Shown here piece by piece: positions 1 to 11,139 of a stretch of 64,000 nt of DNA. The translations under genes were made by a program, and so were the position numbers. The stretch comes from Euglena gracilis (Eukaryota; Euglenida; Euglenophyceae; Euglenales). The stretch is from contig CP154957.1 of assembly GCA_039621445.1 (NCBI GenBank), positions 44,636,309-44,700,308 of the forward strand, read 5' to 3'. The stretch's first letter is position 1; every line of letters starts with the position of its first letter. The notes under the pieces were generated by a model. The model was not told the DNA's origin, ran no database searches, and saw nothing but the letters and a program-made list of their open reading frames with translations.

Positions 1-32
1 CCCTCTGCCTCTGGTTGGTCCAGATAGATAAG

Positions 33-236
33 TGGCAGCAAGATTTTCCTTGGAGCCCCCAGGGAGGGGGACAAGTGAAATCTCCAGGGGGTCAAAAATT
101 TTGGTGTTATTAGGCATAAAGTTAGGTCAAATTCCTAACCCTAACCCTATTCCATCATTAAAAAAAAATTGTGGACCCCCCCCTGGAGATTTTACTTGCC
201 CCCCCGGGGGGGGGGATAAATAAAATCTTGCTGCCA
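33..236. mobile_element. Complete foldback MITE with 6-bp target site duplication
   Basis: Both ends read TGGCAGCAAGATTTT when the right end is reverse-complemented. The inverted similarity continues for about 55 bp on each side, including a G-run/C-run and the word AAATCTCCAGGGGG. The element is directly flanked by GATAAG at 27-32 and GATAAG at 237-242, a clean target site duplication. The interior is about 90 bp and contains two and a half copies of the telomere-like word CCTAAC. There is no coding capacity, so this is a non-autonomous DNA transposon. The superfamily is not certain; a 6-bp duplication does not decide it. Confidence 0.85.
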
Positions 237-242
237 GATAAG

Positions 243-796
243 TTTGGTTGTCTCTGTCGTCAATTTCCAAACAAAATGGGTACGTGAGCATCAAATTTTG
301 TTTTTAAGCAAAATTCATTTTGCACTTTGATTTCTGGGGTTATACCATGGCAACAGTTAACATTGCCGGCAGCCAGAGTTTCCCTGCCAGTGAGCCAACC
401 AGCTATCAGGCCAAAGCCAGCCTGTTTCGAGCTCGGATCGCTGCTCCTGCTGCTGCACTTGGTATTGCTGGACCGACGCCACACCCCTCCTTCAAGGTTT
501 GTGATCAGCAGGCTCAGAGGACCAAACCAAAAAAAAGGAAACTTGACCCAAGAAAGGAAACTCTGGTTGCAAGAGGTGTCAGCAAGGGACCTTCTTCCAG
601 CTGTCTGGGGAAAAAGTGCTTGGGTTCAGCAAAAAAAAAAGGTTTGTAATGTACAAAGGGAGTACCCCCAGCTTGATTTTGAGAGTTGGTTTTGTATGGG
701 TCCAGCCCAGCAACTGGCCGGGACCCCCCCCCGACCCATACGGTCTAAGCGGAGGTGGTCCAACCTAACTTTGCTGAGGAGCGGCCTGCCTTGCAC
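243..796. other. No recognisable gene; overlapping short ORFs on both strands
   Basis: Open frames exist on both strands (plus 320-649 and 327-803, minus 260-484), but none shows a motif I recognise. The composition is less repetitive than most of the window, so an exon could be hidden here. A plus-strand ATG at 348 opens a frame with a basic patch of lysines around 530-560. I cannot choose between strands. Confidence 0.3.
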
Positions 797-941
797 CTGC
801 TGATGCAGGAGGAGGGACTGCAGCAGTTGCGTCAGCTTCTCCGTCTCCTCCCGGTGGCGGTCCTCCATCCGCTGCAGCGCCTCGCGATCCCGCTCAGGCG
901 ACGCTGGGTCAGCACCGCCGTCCAACCCTCTCCCACCATAC
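797..941 (-). CDS. Probable exon encoding a charged coiled coil
   Basis: On the minus strand this 145-nt segment lies between an acceptor (CCCGAG at 942-947) and a good donor (CAG|GTGCAA, intron starting at 796). It encodes a strongly helical, charged stretch with the pattern ERDREALQRMEDRHREETEK followed by leucines at heptad-like spacing. The reading is open and GC-rich in third positions, unlike the flanking C/G runs. It may be a downstream exon of the gene at 2090-7052 on the same strand, but no phase-matched link was established. The protein is not recognised. Confidence 0.45.
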
Positions 942-2089
942 CTCGGGAGTGGGGGGGGGGTATTGTTGGTCCGTTGGGAAACAGGAGTTGTATTAAGGAC
1001 CTCATGTGTGTCCTCTTGCTGTCTGTTTGGGGTCTTTGATCCCCCTCTTCTGTGGCCTGGTGCCGGTTTCGCCTCTGGTTTCGCCGCCATTTTCGCCTTT
1101 CGTTCCGGCCCTTTTTGTCTGTGTGCGTGGAGGTGGCCGGTGCCTGGCGGGACTTAGCTTTTTGTACTGCGCCGGCCACCAAGCACCTTCCGGGCACACA
1201 CTTTGGTTGGGGGGGGGAGTCTCCTCACCATCCGGCCTGTGGACCTGGGGGGGGGTCTGCGGACCAGCTGCAAAAAAACACCTCCAACATAAGAAAACCC
1301 CTGTTGGGAACGTACCCACTTGAATCTGTTATTGGGTTAAAGTGAACCTTGTTTGGGCATACTGACAGACGGACGGTAATGGCACGCATTGTCTACGGTG
1401 CCTGACCCCATCGGATGGAAAAACGACTGGTTTTTATCTGGCTCTGCGGGTGGTGGGGACGGGGGGTGCACTCCCCCGCACCGCAGCCTGTTTGCGGTGC
1501 TTCTGCCTGGATCGGTCCCGCTCGCGGTCACTGTCCCGCTCCTTGCCGGACTTCTTGGAGGACCCTGGGGCCAGGGGGCAGGGGGAGCCCCCCCACAGGG
1601 ATAGGATGGCGTGGCAGCCAAACTTCCCCTGGGAATGGGTCCCAGTCTGACTGGGAGCCGCTGACGGGGGACAAGGGCTTTGGCTGGCAGGGGGGGGGGG
1701 CTGGTGGGGGTGGTCGACCCCCCACCCCCCCCCCCCCCACACCCCCACCACCCACAGGGTTGCGGGGAATTCCGTAGGCCTGGGGGGGGGGACAGTGGGT
1801 GCCGTTCAGACTGAATGTACACGTCGGCCAGAAGTCAATGTGATCGCAAAAAGGCAGCAAGACTTCAGAGTTGCATTCCAGAGGGAACCGCTTTGCTTTT
1901 CCACACTCCCCGTGTCCAGGGCAGCTGGAACAAACGTTGCTGGGACAGAAAAGCGGATGCAACCCCCAAAGCGCCATGCAACATCCATGGTTAAAAAAAC
2001 GCGATGAAAATTTAAAAAAAAAGGAAAATAATCAATTGCACTGCATCCCTGCGAAAGTCTCCAAAGCAAAATCCAGCTGGATGGCATAC
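942..2089 (-). other. Intron-like, C/G-run-rich stretch with possible Arg/Lys-rich exons
   Basis: The stretch is dominated by poly-G and poly-C runs of 8-12 nt. On the minus strand two short frames encode basic, low-complexity peptides (about 1025-1160 and 1500-1570, the latter with alternating Arg, Asp and Ser). They could be exons of the surrounding minus-strand gene or chance. No splice pair could be matched with confidence. Confidence 0.25.
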
Positions 2090-4868
2090 GCTTCCCAGTG
2101 TCCAGGATGAGCTCCTTGGGGGGCACCCCGAAGGCGACCTCCACCTCATCCAGGAGGTAGTTCTCCCGCACGTTCTGCTCCTCCGGGTCGTCCACCAGGA
2201 ACGAGATCACCGCCGGGCAGTGGGAGTGCCACACCTGAGTGGGGGGGGGGGGTGGCGTGTACTGAGGAGGCGACCCAGTGCAGGGTCTGCTGGCAGACCC
2301 AGTGCAAGGTCTGCTGGCAGCAAGGCCCATGTGTGTCTGCAGTGAGCATGGGCATGCCAGCCAGCCAGACTGCACTGCGGGTGGCGTGGACATTTTGGAG
2401 GAGTGCCTCAAGCGTGCACTGACTGAGAAAACACTTTTCACCTGTGAATGCTGGTCAAATCAGCCGTTCGCACCGCACACGCACACATACGCACGTGCGC
2501 GCACGTACACACACGCGCGCATGCACGCATCCACACACAAACACATAGATGGGGGCAGAAGAGAGCAAATGTGACTGTTCAATTTCCCACTCATCTGATC
2601 TCCCTCCCCCACTCTGTTTGTGTCTGTGCTTGTGCATGTGCGTGCGTGGCTGTGTGTGGCTGTGTGTGCGTGCGTGCATGTGTGTGCATGTGTTTGTTGT
2701 GTGTGTGATATTAAAAAGAGCCCCCATCGAAGCGCGGCCGCACACCCAATTCTTGTACTGCTCTTTCGAGGTCGGATTGTCCACTCCACAGCCCTCAAAA
2801 CAACTGAAAACTGATACGTCCAACTCCCAAAGCAGACCCATACAGACACACATCCCTTCAACTCACCTCTTTGTCGCGTTGGGGGGGGGGGGTAAAAATG
2901 CCTTGCCCCAGACCTGGACAACAACAATGCACCGACAAAAGAGAAATGGTCAATTTTTTTCTGTGTTGTTGTTGTTGTTGTTGTTGTTCATGCAGGATGC
3001 AGGGAGGAGGACAGGTCGGCCCTGACAACTTGACGGAGGGTGGGGCCAGAAAAAATGTGCTCAGGCAACATTCACCCGCCCAACCCAGTGGGGGAGGGGG
3101 TCGACATGGACAAATGTGGACGAGTTTTCTTTCCCCCGATCAAACTCCACTGCTAAAAAGGAGAGCGAAGGTTTGGCATACACAAACCAGACCGGGTGAT
3201 CTAAACACGAAGCAAAAAAGCCAGTACTCCTATTAATACAGCTCCCAAATATAACCAACCCTTCATTTGGGTTTCTGAAAATTGGCCCCACAGGTTGCTG
3301 ATCCTTGGAATTCGCTGATTCCGTCGTCTGTTTTCCGTTTTTATGAAAATTCCTTAATAGCATCCAGTCGGGGGTTGCTTTTCTTTGGGGGTTGCTTGTA
3401 TTTGGGTACCATTTGGGTCGGCCAAAAATCGGCCAAAGAGTTCCTTAAACTTGGGGGTTGCTCATAGCGAGGGATTGCTTATTTGGGGGGGGGGTTATAC
3501 ACTGGTGTTATTCGCTACTTTCATGAATCGGCTGAAGATATTGGCAACCTGATCTTTACGATCGGAATGGCGGTGAAAAAGAGGGGGTGAGAAGAAGGAC
3601 CGTGGCCGTACATAATGAAGGTGTCGAACCCGACGGCCTCTTCTGGGGTCAAAGCAGCGCCCGAGGCACTCACCACCAGGATGCGCAAGCCCAGCGGAAC
3701 CGGTGTGCTGCAGGCGCACGGGCAGAGTGCCAGAGATGAAAAGAACAGATTGAGCTTTAATTTGCGGCCAACTGTGTTTTGAAACCACATTATGTTCATC
3801 AGACGTCTCACCAGGCTTTTCGCTTCCTTTTTAATGAAGACCATATATATATAGCCGCGCTGCGCTGCAAAGTTAATCCACACCATTGCAGAGGAGCAAC
3901 CCTCAACACAGGACGGCACCCCCCACTGCTCCCACCACCACACACACCTGCCGTCCACAAACATTGCAAGTTGCTGGTCTTTCTTGGCCTCCGCATGAAG
4001 ATCGTTGAGGGCAGCCGTCAGTCCCTCCGCCCGGACGTCGTCGTGGCAAATGATAATGCACCGCCGGCCCTGGGGAAGCGTTTTGGGGGGGGGGGCAATT
4101 TTGATTGCTAAAATTGCACAAAATGAAACGTGGCGAAGACAAGTCTGACAAGCAAGACATGGCATTGGCAAGAAATGAGCTATGACTCTGATCATGTAAG
4201 ACCTCAGACGAAGATCAATTGGTTCTCCAAACCCTTTTTTGATCACCAAAAGAAACAAAAAAAGATTTTTTGGAATCATCAAGCGTCCCTGGCAGAAAAT
4301 TATTGGCTTATGGCAAGCACAAACATCCTTCATAACATCTCTGCGAATGGATGAATTTCCTGACTTAAAAGAACACAGAGGAGAGATATGGATCGTTTCA
4401 TGACATTAATTTTACAATTCCAAACAAACTGCACAGGCGGTGATTGGTTTGGAAGTAGGTTGTGTGCGCAGTTGCATACACAAAATTTGTTTTCACTGCC
4501 GTGTGGGTGTCACCCAATCTCTGCATAAATGGGAAGATGTGGCCTACCTGCCACATGTTCTGGAGGTCAGGCGACATATCCACCCCCTTGTTTGTTTTTC
4601 AAGAACATGAAGCACCGTGTCCACTTTTTCAAAAATTAATGGGGAAAAAATTGCAAAACAGCTCCGCAAATTGTGGTTATAATAGGGAATTCCTAAGGTT
4701 TAATAAATGCAGCAGAATCAAATGTCTGAATTCAAAAATACACCCCAACAAAATTGTATTATATATACATCTATATACATATTACATATATATATATATT
4801 ATATACATACTTTATTCATTAGTTTATATGATTATTTATTCCTTTTAAATGCTAGGTTGAGCAAAAAA

Positions 4869-4914
<46 letters not shown>

Positions 4915-7052
4915 CTTATTTTTTGACATCTCTTCTTCAAATTTGGTCTGCAGCATGAGGGAAAGAAACATTTGGGGATCTCATGAACAAATTCAAGATT
5001 TTATCTCAAAAACTGCACATCAGCCCTGAATGTGAAAAAACTTTAAATGTACCAAGAATGGACAAAAATTAAAAGAGAAAAGTCACCAACCAAAATATGC
5101 CACAATGGGAAAAAACCCGCAAAAAAAATAAGCAAACATGGTAAAACACAACCTTTGTTATTATCTTCAGCGCACAGTTCCTGAGCAAAGCGAAGAGCCG
5201 GGGCGAATTTGCCTCCCAAAATAGGCCATTTAGGGCACTTTGGGCAAAAAAAGTCAAAATTGCATAAAAAATCGGCACAAAGCGCCGGAAGGAAAAATAT
5301 GCCCTTTTTGGGGGATCCCAGATACTCCTCCCCGGGCGGTCCAGACACCTTTGCAGGTGGGGGGGGGGGGTCCGGACCCTCTCCGTCCAAAAGGGAGCGG
5401 GAGGGGACACCCCCACCATCCTCCTTAAATTGAACCCTGGCGAGGTGGTCCACTGCCCCCACCACCTTGAACCCCCGGAGGGGGGTTCATCTACCTCATC
5501 TACCTCAAAGTATTCCCATACGTCACCGCCCCCCCAAGCGGAGGGGGGGGGGGCACAGGGGATCTCAAAAACACGCGACCATACACCTTTAAGGACCCTG
5601 CCCCCCCCCTGGGCAGGGATTAAGTGAGGGGGGGAGGGGGGTGGTCCCGGACCCCCCTCCCCCCAGGGTAAAAAAAAAACGGCGCAAAGCGCCAGAAACT
5701 TTTTTGAGGGGCTTCAAAAAGTGCCCAAAATTGCGTTTTCGGGTGATTTTGTCCCTCCGAATTGACAAAACCAGATGATAAAACGTAAATGTGCCGCCGC
5801 GAAGCGGTAGGAAAGAAAATGTTTGGTTCCATGGGGATGGGGGGTCCCCGTCCTCGGCCCTGGGTGGGGGGTGGTCCCCCCTGGGGGGAGGGGGGGTTGC
5901 CCCTCCCCCTGTACAAAACCAACGCTCACTTAATACCCTGCCTGGCTGGACCTGAGCCGGTCCGGGCTAGGCCAAAATCGGACAATTGCTTAAAAAAAAA
6001 GTTTTTTTTATGAAAAATGAGCATCTGATAACCCCCAAAAACACACCCCAAAAGCCCCCCAAAACCACCATTTTCGGCCATTTTTGAACACGTTTTCTAA
6101 ATATTTTTGCTTTGCGCCGAAGATTTTTGGCTGGACCCTCCAAAAAAAGGGACTGGACTGGCTAGCAGGGCTAGCAGCACCTCCGGGGGGGGGGGGTGCT
6201 GCAAAACTTGAAAGACATGTATGCATCTGACACACACAAAAAAATGCAAATAAACACAAAAAAAGCAAGTCACATGTAAAATCCTTCAGGAGCTCCCAGG
6301 GGATGTGCACTTTCTGCTGGAGAGGACGTTAAAAAATGGCTCCATCGGGGAACTTTTTTAGATAATAAAACAAGCATTTTTGGTCTGGCGGAGAAACCAG
6401 GCCAAACATTTTTTCCTGCAAAAATGCAAAAAAAAAAAAGAAAAATTGTTGCAAAAAAAATAAAGAAACATTGCTAAAACAAAAAACACAGAAAAAAAAC
6501 GCGTTTGCGCCCCCCCCCCTGCCCCGAGAACCAACTTTGACGGCCAAAATAACTGCCTCCTCCACACAACCCTTTTCTCTGCACGACAATGTATCAAGGA
6601 AAACGAAGAACAGAAATCACCAGAAGCATTCAAGAAATCACAAAATTGATGACACCGGTCAAGAAAAAACCCAACAAGGTTGATTTGTGCAAAAAGTCAA
6701 AAATTACAAAAAAAAACTCCTCTGCATTACTTTCCCCCTGCCTAACTGAAAAATAAAACTTAAACCTGAAAAATCTTGCAATTGCACAGAAAAAGCACGA
6801 AAAAGTGTGAGATCAGCCGCGCTCTGCAGGTCCACATGTGTGGGCGCACACACCATGCACGTACACGCGCAATGAACGAAGGTGTGTGAGGGTGGACACG
6901 CAAAGACACACTGGCAGAATGTACTTGTACAGCGTGCGAATCTTCTCCTGGGCTGTCCGGATGCAAACGTACATCAGGTCTTTGTCCCGGAGGGCCGCAT
7001 TGGCCGCAGGGAGGGACATAGGAAAGCAGTCCAGGTCCCGAGAAGGGAAGAC
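2090..7052 (-). CDS. Unrecognised multi-exon protein-coding gene
   Basis: Three minus-strand exons join with canonical splice sites and matching phases. Exon 3948-4069 begins after CCCAG, ends at GGCAG|GTGTGT and encodes CIIICHDDVRAEGL. Exon 3560-3707 begins after CTGCAG, ends at ATC|GTAAAG and contains ILVVSASGAALTPEEA and MYGHGPSSHP. Exon 2090-2234 begins after ACTCAG, ends at AAGC|GTATGC and contains FLVDDPEEQNVRENYLLDE. The junction phases are 2/2 and 0/0, so the frame continues without a stop. An upstream exon, 6912 or 6925 to 7052, encodes DLMYVCIRTAQEKIRTLYK, but its link across the 2.8-kb gap is less certain. Both ends of the gene are undefined. I do not recognise the family; no membrane segment or catalytic motif is obvious. 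The introns hold microsatellites, a 45-nt G run and foldback repeats. Confidence 0.6.
2470..2705. repeat. CA/TG-type microsatellites in opposite orientation
   Basis: About 2470-2545 is (CA/CG)n on the plus strand and about 2617-2708 is (TG/CG)n. The two alternating purine-pyrimidine tracts face each other across about 75 bp, so they could pair as an imperfect hairpin or adopt Z-form. They lie within or beside an intron of the minus-strand gene. The cysteine- and histidine-rich ORFs across them are artefacts of the repeat. Confidence 0.85.
4740..4914. repeat. TA-rich tract followed by an uninterrupted 45-nt G run
   Basis: A TA-rich segment (about 4755-4850) is followed at 4870-4914 by 45 consecutive G residues, the longest homopolymer in the window. 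It would form G-quadruplexes or a C-rich i-motif on the opposite strand. It lies in the presumed large intron of the minus-strand gene. Its assembled length should be treated with caution. Confidence 0.95.
4915..6911. other. Presumed intron, no recognisable gene
   Basis: AT-rich DNA alternates with C/G-run blocks (about 5340-5560, 5590-5660, 5830-5910, 6180-6200). Short words GCGCAAAGCGCC and GCCGCGAAGCGG form tight hairpins (near 5690 and 5795). ORFs here are low-complexity lysine, phenylalanine or proline frames and none resembles a gene. Confidence 0.6.
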
Positions 7053-7189
7053 CTGCATGGGCACCAGACCTAACTCCACCCAAGCGGCAGGGGCTGGTTC
7101 GGAAACAAGGCAATTGCATACTCCAGTTTTTTGTGAATTTTTCTTTCGTTTTGGTATGGAATGTGTGGCCATTTGAAAGGGTGTTCCAT

Positions 7190-7194
<5 letters not shown>

Positions 7195-7230
<36 letters not shown>

Positions 7231-7408
7231 GCACGCACGCACGCACGCACACACACACGCACACGCACACGCACACGCACGCACACACACGCGCGCGCGC
7301 ACACACACACATGCACACACACACACACACATGCGCGAGCGCGCGCGCGCGCGCGTGCGCACACACACACACACACACACGCACGCACGCACGCACGCAC
7401 GCACACAC

Positions 7409-7457
<49 letters not shown>

Positions 7458-7472
7458 TGCGCGCGCGCGCGG
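7195..7472. repeat. 280-bp alternating purine-pyrimidine microsatellite (CA, CACG, CG)
   Basis: An almost perfect run of CA, GCAC and CGCG dinucleotides with ordered sub-blocks: (CA)n, (CGCA)n, (CA)n, (GCGC)n, (CA)n, (CGCA)n, (CA)n, (CG)n. Every frame is open because no stop codon can form, which produces false histidine/threonine or cysteine/valine ORFs on both strands. This is one of the best Z-DNA candidates in the window. Confidence 0.95.
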
Positions 7473-8495
7473 TTGAGGGAGGTGCAACAAATGGTGGCTG
7501 AGGAATGTGGGCTGTCGACATCAGGCAAGCACTACAGGACCAGATGACAGAAATTTCGAAAAAGGAAAGATTCTTCAGATCTAAGCGCACCACCCCAATT
7601 CATACCTCTCCAGGCCGGCAAACCAAAAGATTCGCAGTAACACTTGGGCCACACAAAGCGCGTTACCCTGTGGTCTTCAAATTTCCTTGTTTATTTATCC
7701 ATGTATTTAAATGTTCTATGTGGGTGGTTTTGTTAGAAACAAATCTTTCTGTTTTTACATGATAGAAAATGTCAGATTCGTTGTGGTTTGTCAAAACAAA
7801 ATGGAAAAAGTAACTCAGGATAATTTTGGTCATTTTGGGAACTGGGAACACCTAATGAGCCAGCTGATAGAGATTTCAGCAGTGGCCGGCCCACCCACCC
7901 CCCCTCCCCCGGTGGGGGGGGGTCAGGTGACTTAAAAAGAAGCCTGCTGCCAAGATGCCCATTTTAATTTCTGGACTTTGATTTTTTGCTCTTCTGGCTT
8001 TATTAGGAATAATAGACTTAGCAAAAAAAGCATTCCAAAACCTGGTTTTCACAGGGATACCCCATTCCCCCCAGGGGAGAGGGGGCCTAGAGGACCCATA
8101 ACTTTGGGTACAAAACTTTTTCGGCCCTTCAACACGAGTGCGGCCCTTTTAGTCGCATGCTGTGTTCAGGTTCATTTTATGGATATACAAAACGTCAACG
8201 ACCGCCAGTCAGTGACCAGCAACCTTTTCCCCTTGGCCTCCTTGCCCTCCTCGTTTCTATTTCCAGCTCCCCAAGGGTCCTTTGCATCGGGGTCTGGACT
8301 GCAGCTTGTCTTAACTTAGCCAGTGGAATCTCTTGTGGACCCCCAGGGATCTTTCCGCTGGAACCCCGGGGGGGGGGGGGCAAGCCGAGTGGATAAACCC
8401 CCAGAGGGGGGTGTTCCCTTCATTACCGGTGGGGACAGCCCGAGGTCGACCAAGAGAGGTGGACAGGCTGCAGAGATGTACACTGGAAGGGTCAA
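7473..8495. other. Intergenic stretch between two minus-strand genes, nothing recognised
   Basis: Mostly non-repetitive moderate-GC DNA with a C/G-run hairpin near 7895-7925 and another near 8360-8410. No conserved motif is visible in the open frames. It contains the region downstream of the pseudouridine synthase stop codon, so the 3' end of that transcript should fall here. Confidence 0.5.
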
Positions 8496-10530
8496 TCAGA
8501 TCGCGCCTGTCGGTGAGGGGGCGTGAAGAGTGGTGGTGGGAGGGCACTGTTTGCTGAGGCGCTCCAGGGGCTCACGAAAGTGTTGTGCGACGAAATCGCA
8601 ATCGGTCAGTGCTGGAAACTGCGGGCTGCGGAGCACCAGTGGTTCGCCAGTGATGGGGTGTGGGGGCAAGGCTGGCCAGCCACCGTCGGAGGCGATGCCC
8701 CCATGTACGTTTGGCTTAAAATTCCTTGACTTGGCACAAATTGGATTGGAATTTATTATTTTAAAAAAACAACCCTGTGGGGGGGGGGGTCACTCCAAAG
8801 AGAAAATGAATATATGCCCTCAACCCTTGTCATGCCACATCATTCATCCAAATGGTTTTGAAACTTTTGTCAGAAATTTCTCGTGCCTAACGCGAAACAT
8901 CCTTGCACACCGCACGCCGCAGTTTCTCATATTCCGGGCAGATCCACGCACCAGCGACCTTCTGTTGTATTGCCTTGCTTGTTAAACGTTGCAGAGGCAC
9001 AGCCATGCCGCCTGACCTCAGGCCAACCCCGGGAGGGCACCGCACCTCGGCGGCATGCAGCTGGTGCCGGGGCACGGGGCCGTAGGGGGGAAAGTCAGGG
9101 GGCGTCTCGCCGCGGCTCAGGGCCAGGAACCGGGCGTCGGACTGCCCGTACAGCTTGTCGCCGAGGAGCGGGTGGCCGAGAGCGTGGGCGTGGCAGCGGA
9201 TTTGGTGCGTGCGACCTGTGGGGTCGACACAGAATGCAAAGCGGCCAAAAAAGAAAAATCACTTAAACAGCCCCAGGATGTGTGAAATTCTGCTGGAAGC
9301 GACATCACAGTAGGAAAAAAGCACGGAGCGCAGAATGCCAGCCACAAAACTTAAACATGGCAAGCTGGGAGGACCGAGGAGTACTGACTTGCATGCTCAC
9401 GCAGTTGCACATACTTGCATCGCACTCTTCCGGAAGTGTGCGGGAATCCTTGGTGGAAATCTGCAAACTTGCATCCCCAACCCTGCTTGAAAAAAATCAT
9501 ATCTCGTCCATGTTCCTAATTACGCCGTGTGAGATAGCCAATCCGGATTTGAAAAAAAATGCGCAGCAGTTGAAAGGTGGGAGGGAACACCTGTGAGCGG
9601 CAGCACTCTGCATAATGTCGCCCCATCGGCCCATGCCACAGGCTCAAAGAGCGTGACTGCAGCTTTGCCATCGACACAGGGGGAACACTTTTGACCGGTC
9701 TGAGAACTGACCCAGCACAGGTGCAGACAGACACAATCCTGCCACCCGGAAGCGTCCCCCGGGGCAGGGTGGCAGACCATGCGTAGGCGGCTGATGTGGG
9801 GGATCGTCTCCGGGTCGACTGCGTCACCGGGGGTGACCTGGGAGTGCTCCGCGAGAGGCGCTGAGCACTCCGTGGGAGAGGGCAAGTGGCCACACAGCAC
9901 CGCGTAGTAGGTCTTCTTCACCGCGTTGTTGGCGAACGCGCAGCCCAGCTGGCGGCTGGCCTGGCGGGAGGCAGGCGGGTCGCTCCGCCGCTGGGCCCCA
10001 GATAGGGCGAGTCCCCACTCGGAGCCTTCGAGGCAGGCGGCCGACAGTGCCCGGGGAGGGCGGGGAGGGGGAAGGGGCACCTCTGCCGAGCAGGCAAACA
10101 GGACCACGCCCGACGTTTCCTTGTCCAGGCGGTGCACCGAATGGAGGGCCGGACCGGCACCGTCCCGGCCACTGCTCCACCGCCCCCTTTTGCCGCCCTT
10201 GCCCACCCTCCTTCTACGCTTTGGGTGGGGTGGAGTTAGGTTCCCGCGCTGGGCTGGGGGGGCTGAGAGGGAGGGGGACCTCCTCTCCCTCCCGGCAGTC
10301 TGGAAAGAAGCTTGATCTGAAACATCCGAAGAAAAAAAAAGGCACTGGACAGGACTACTGCCCTGTATTTGTATTTGTATTTTGTGTTTGGGGGTACATC
10401 TTGCGTGGTGCTGGTTTGTTGAGATGAATTGCTTGGCCGCAAAACACCACGGTTGGCCCCGGATGGGGGAGCAGCGGGTGCGCTGCAGGTGCTGTCGCAC
10501 AATGTGGACGAGGGTGTGGTTGAAATACAA
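8496..10530 (-). CDS. RluA-family RNA pseudouridine synthase, intron-containing
   Basis: RluA-type enzymes convert uridine to pseudouridine in rRNA, tRNA or mRNA through a catalytic aspartate. Exon 9591 to about 10316 (frame open to 10530) carries the signature HRLDKETSG with that Asp, then VKKTYYAVLCG. Its donor ACAG|GTGTTC (intron from 9590) joins acceptor CCACAG (exon 9215 down to 9028), recreating LTGRTHQIRCHAHALGHPLL, then GDKLYG and HQLHA. A last exon, 8714-8496, encodes HPITGEPLVLRSPQFPAL, the usual RluA C-terminal segment, and ends at TGA 8496-8498. The phases match. Odd points are about 40 extra residues between the catalytic motif and KTYYA, and an unread N-terminus. A possible upstream exon near 10440-10575 reads EGGLYFNHTLV, S4-like at best, or IHLNKPAP in another frame. 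Bacterial-like motifs suggest organelle RNA, but no targeting peptide can be read. Confidence 0.88.
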
Positions 10531-10654
10531 GCCACCCTCGGATACGACCCTGGGCCGTCCAAACTGGCAAAGCTGTCCCGACCCCTCACAGCCAGGGTAT
10601 CACGTGAGCAGGGAGGAGGGGGGGGGTCTGGACCAGGGCGTTTTTTAATCCCCC

Positions 10655-11010
10655 CCCTCCCCCGGGGGTCCAGCTCAGAGGCTGGGAAATTTGGGCTGGC
10701 TGGAAAAAGGCTGCTGGCTGACCCCCCCCCCCAAGGGGTCCCGGGCTGGAACTGGGCCCGACCCGGGTCGAACTGGGTGCCAAAAAAATGAAACTACAAA
10801 ATGTCTAAAAAAAATACCAATTATGCAAAAAAAAGCGATGTTTTTACCCAAACATTTTCGGACCCATTTTCACCCATTTTTGACCCATTTTTGCACCTCA
10901 AAAAGCAAAAAAAAAATGCATTACCGTCCAGCCGCGCGAAGGGCAGCTGGAAAAAAACTTGTTGGAGGGAGGTCCGGGGCTGAAAAAGTCCGGGGCTGTT
11001 GGCTGGCTGG
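10655..11010. repeat. Dispersed repeat R1, copy 1
   Basis: It starts at GGGGGTCCAGCTCAGAGGCT, continues through GGCTGGCTGGAAAAAGGCTG and a GTCCCGGGCTGGAACTGGGC block, then AACTACAAAATGTC and a run of GACCCATTTT-like words. The same order of modules recurs at 12925-13230. It ends with GCCGCGCGAAGGGCAGCTGG. No coding capacity. Confidence 0.75.
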
Positions 11011-11139
11011 ACCCCCCAGGGGGTGTGGTCAGATTTTCTCAAGCTACGCCCTGGTCTGGATTCCCCCCGAGGAGGGGGGGGTAGCCCCATCCCCCTCCCC
11101 CTGTGCAAAAAAAATTCTGGCCAGGGCATTGCTTAAGGA

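Noticed and set aside
134-150. Chromosome end suggested by CCTAACCCTAACCC
   Set aside because: Only two and a half units inside a MITE; internal telomere-like words do not show a telomere.
2448-2927. Cysteine- and histidine-rich ORFs near 2.5-2.9 kb
   Set aside because: Produced by the CA/TG microsatellites.
8887-9075. Stop at 8887 taken as the end of the pseudouridine synthase
   Set aside because: Reading on after HQLHA to this stop gives sequence unlike the family, whereas a further exon at 8714-8496 supplies the expected HPITGEPL segment in phase.
8496-10530. Bacterial contamination as the source of the RluA-like gene
   Set aside because: The conserved GRTHQIR motif is split by a GT-AG intron and the flanks carry the same repeats as the rest of the window.
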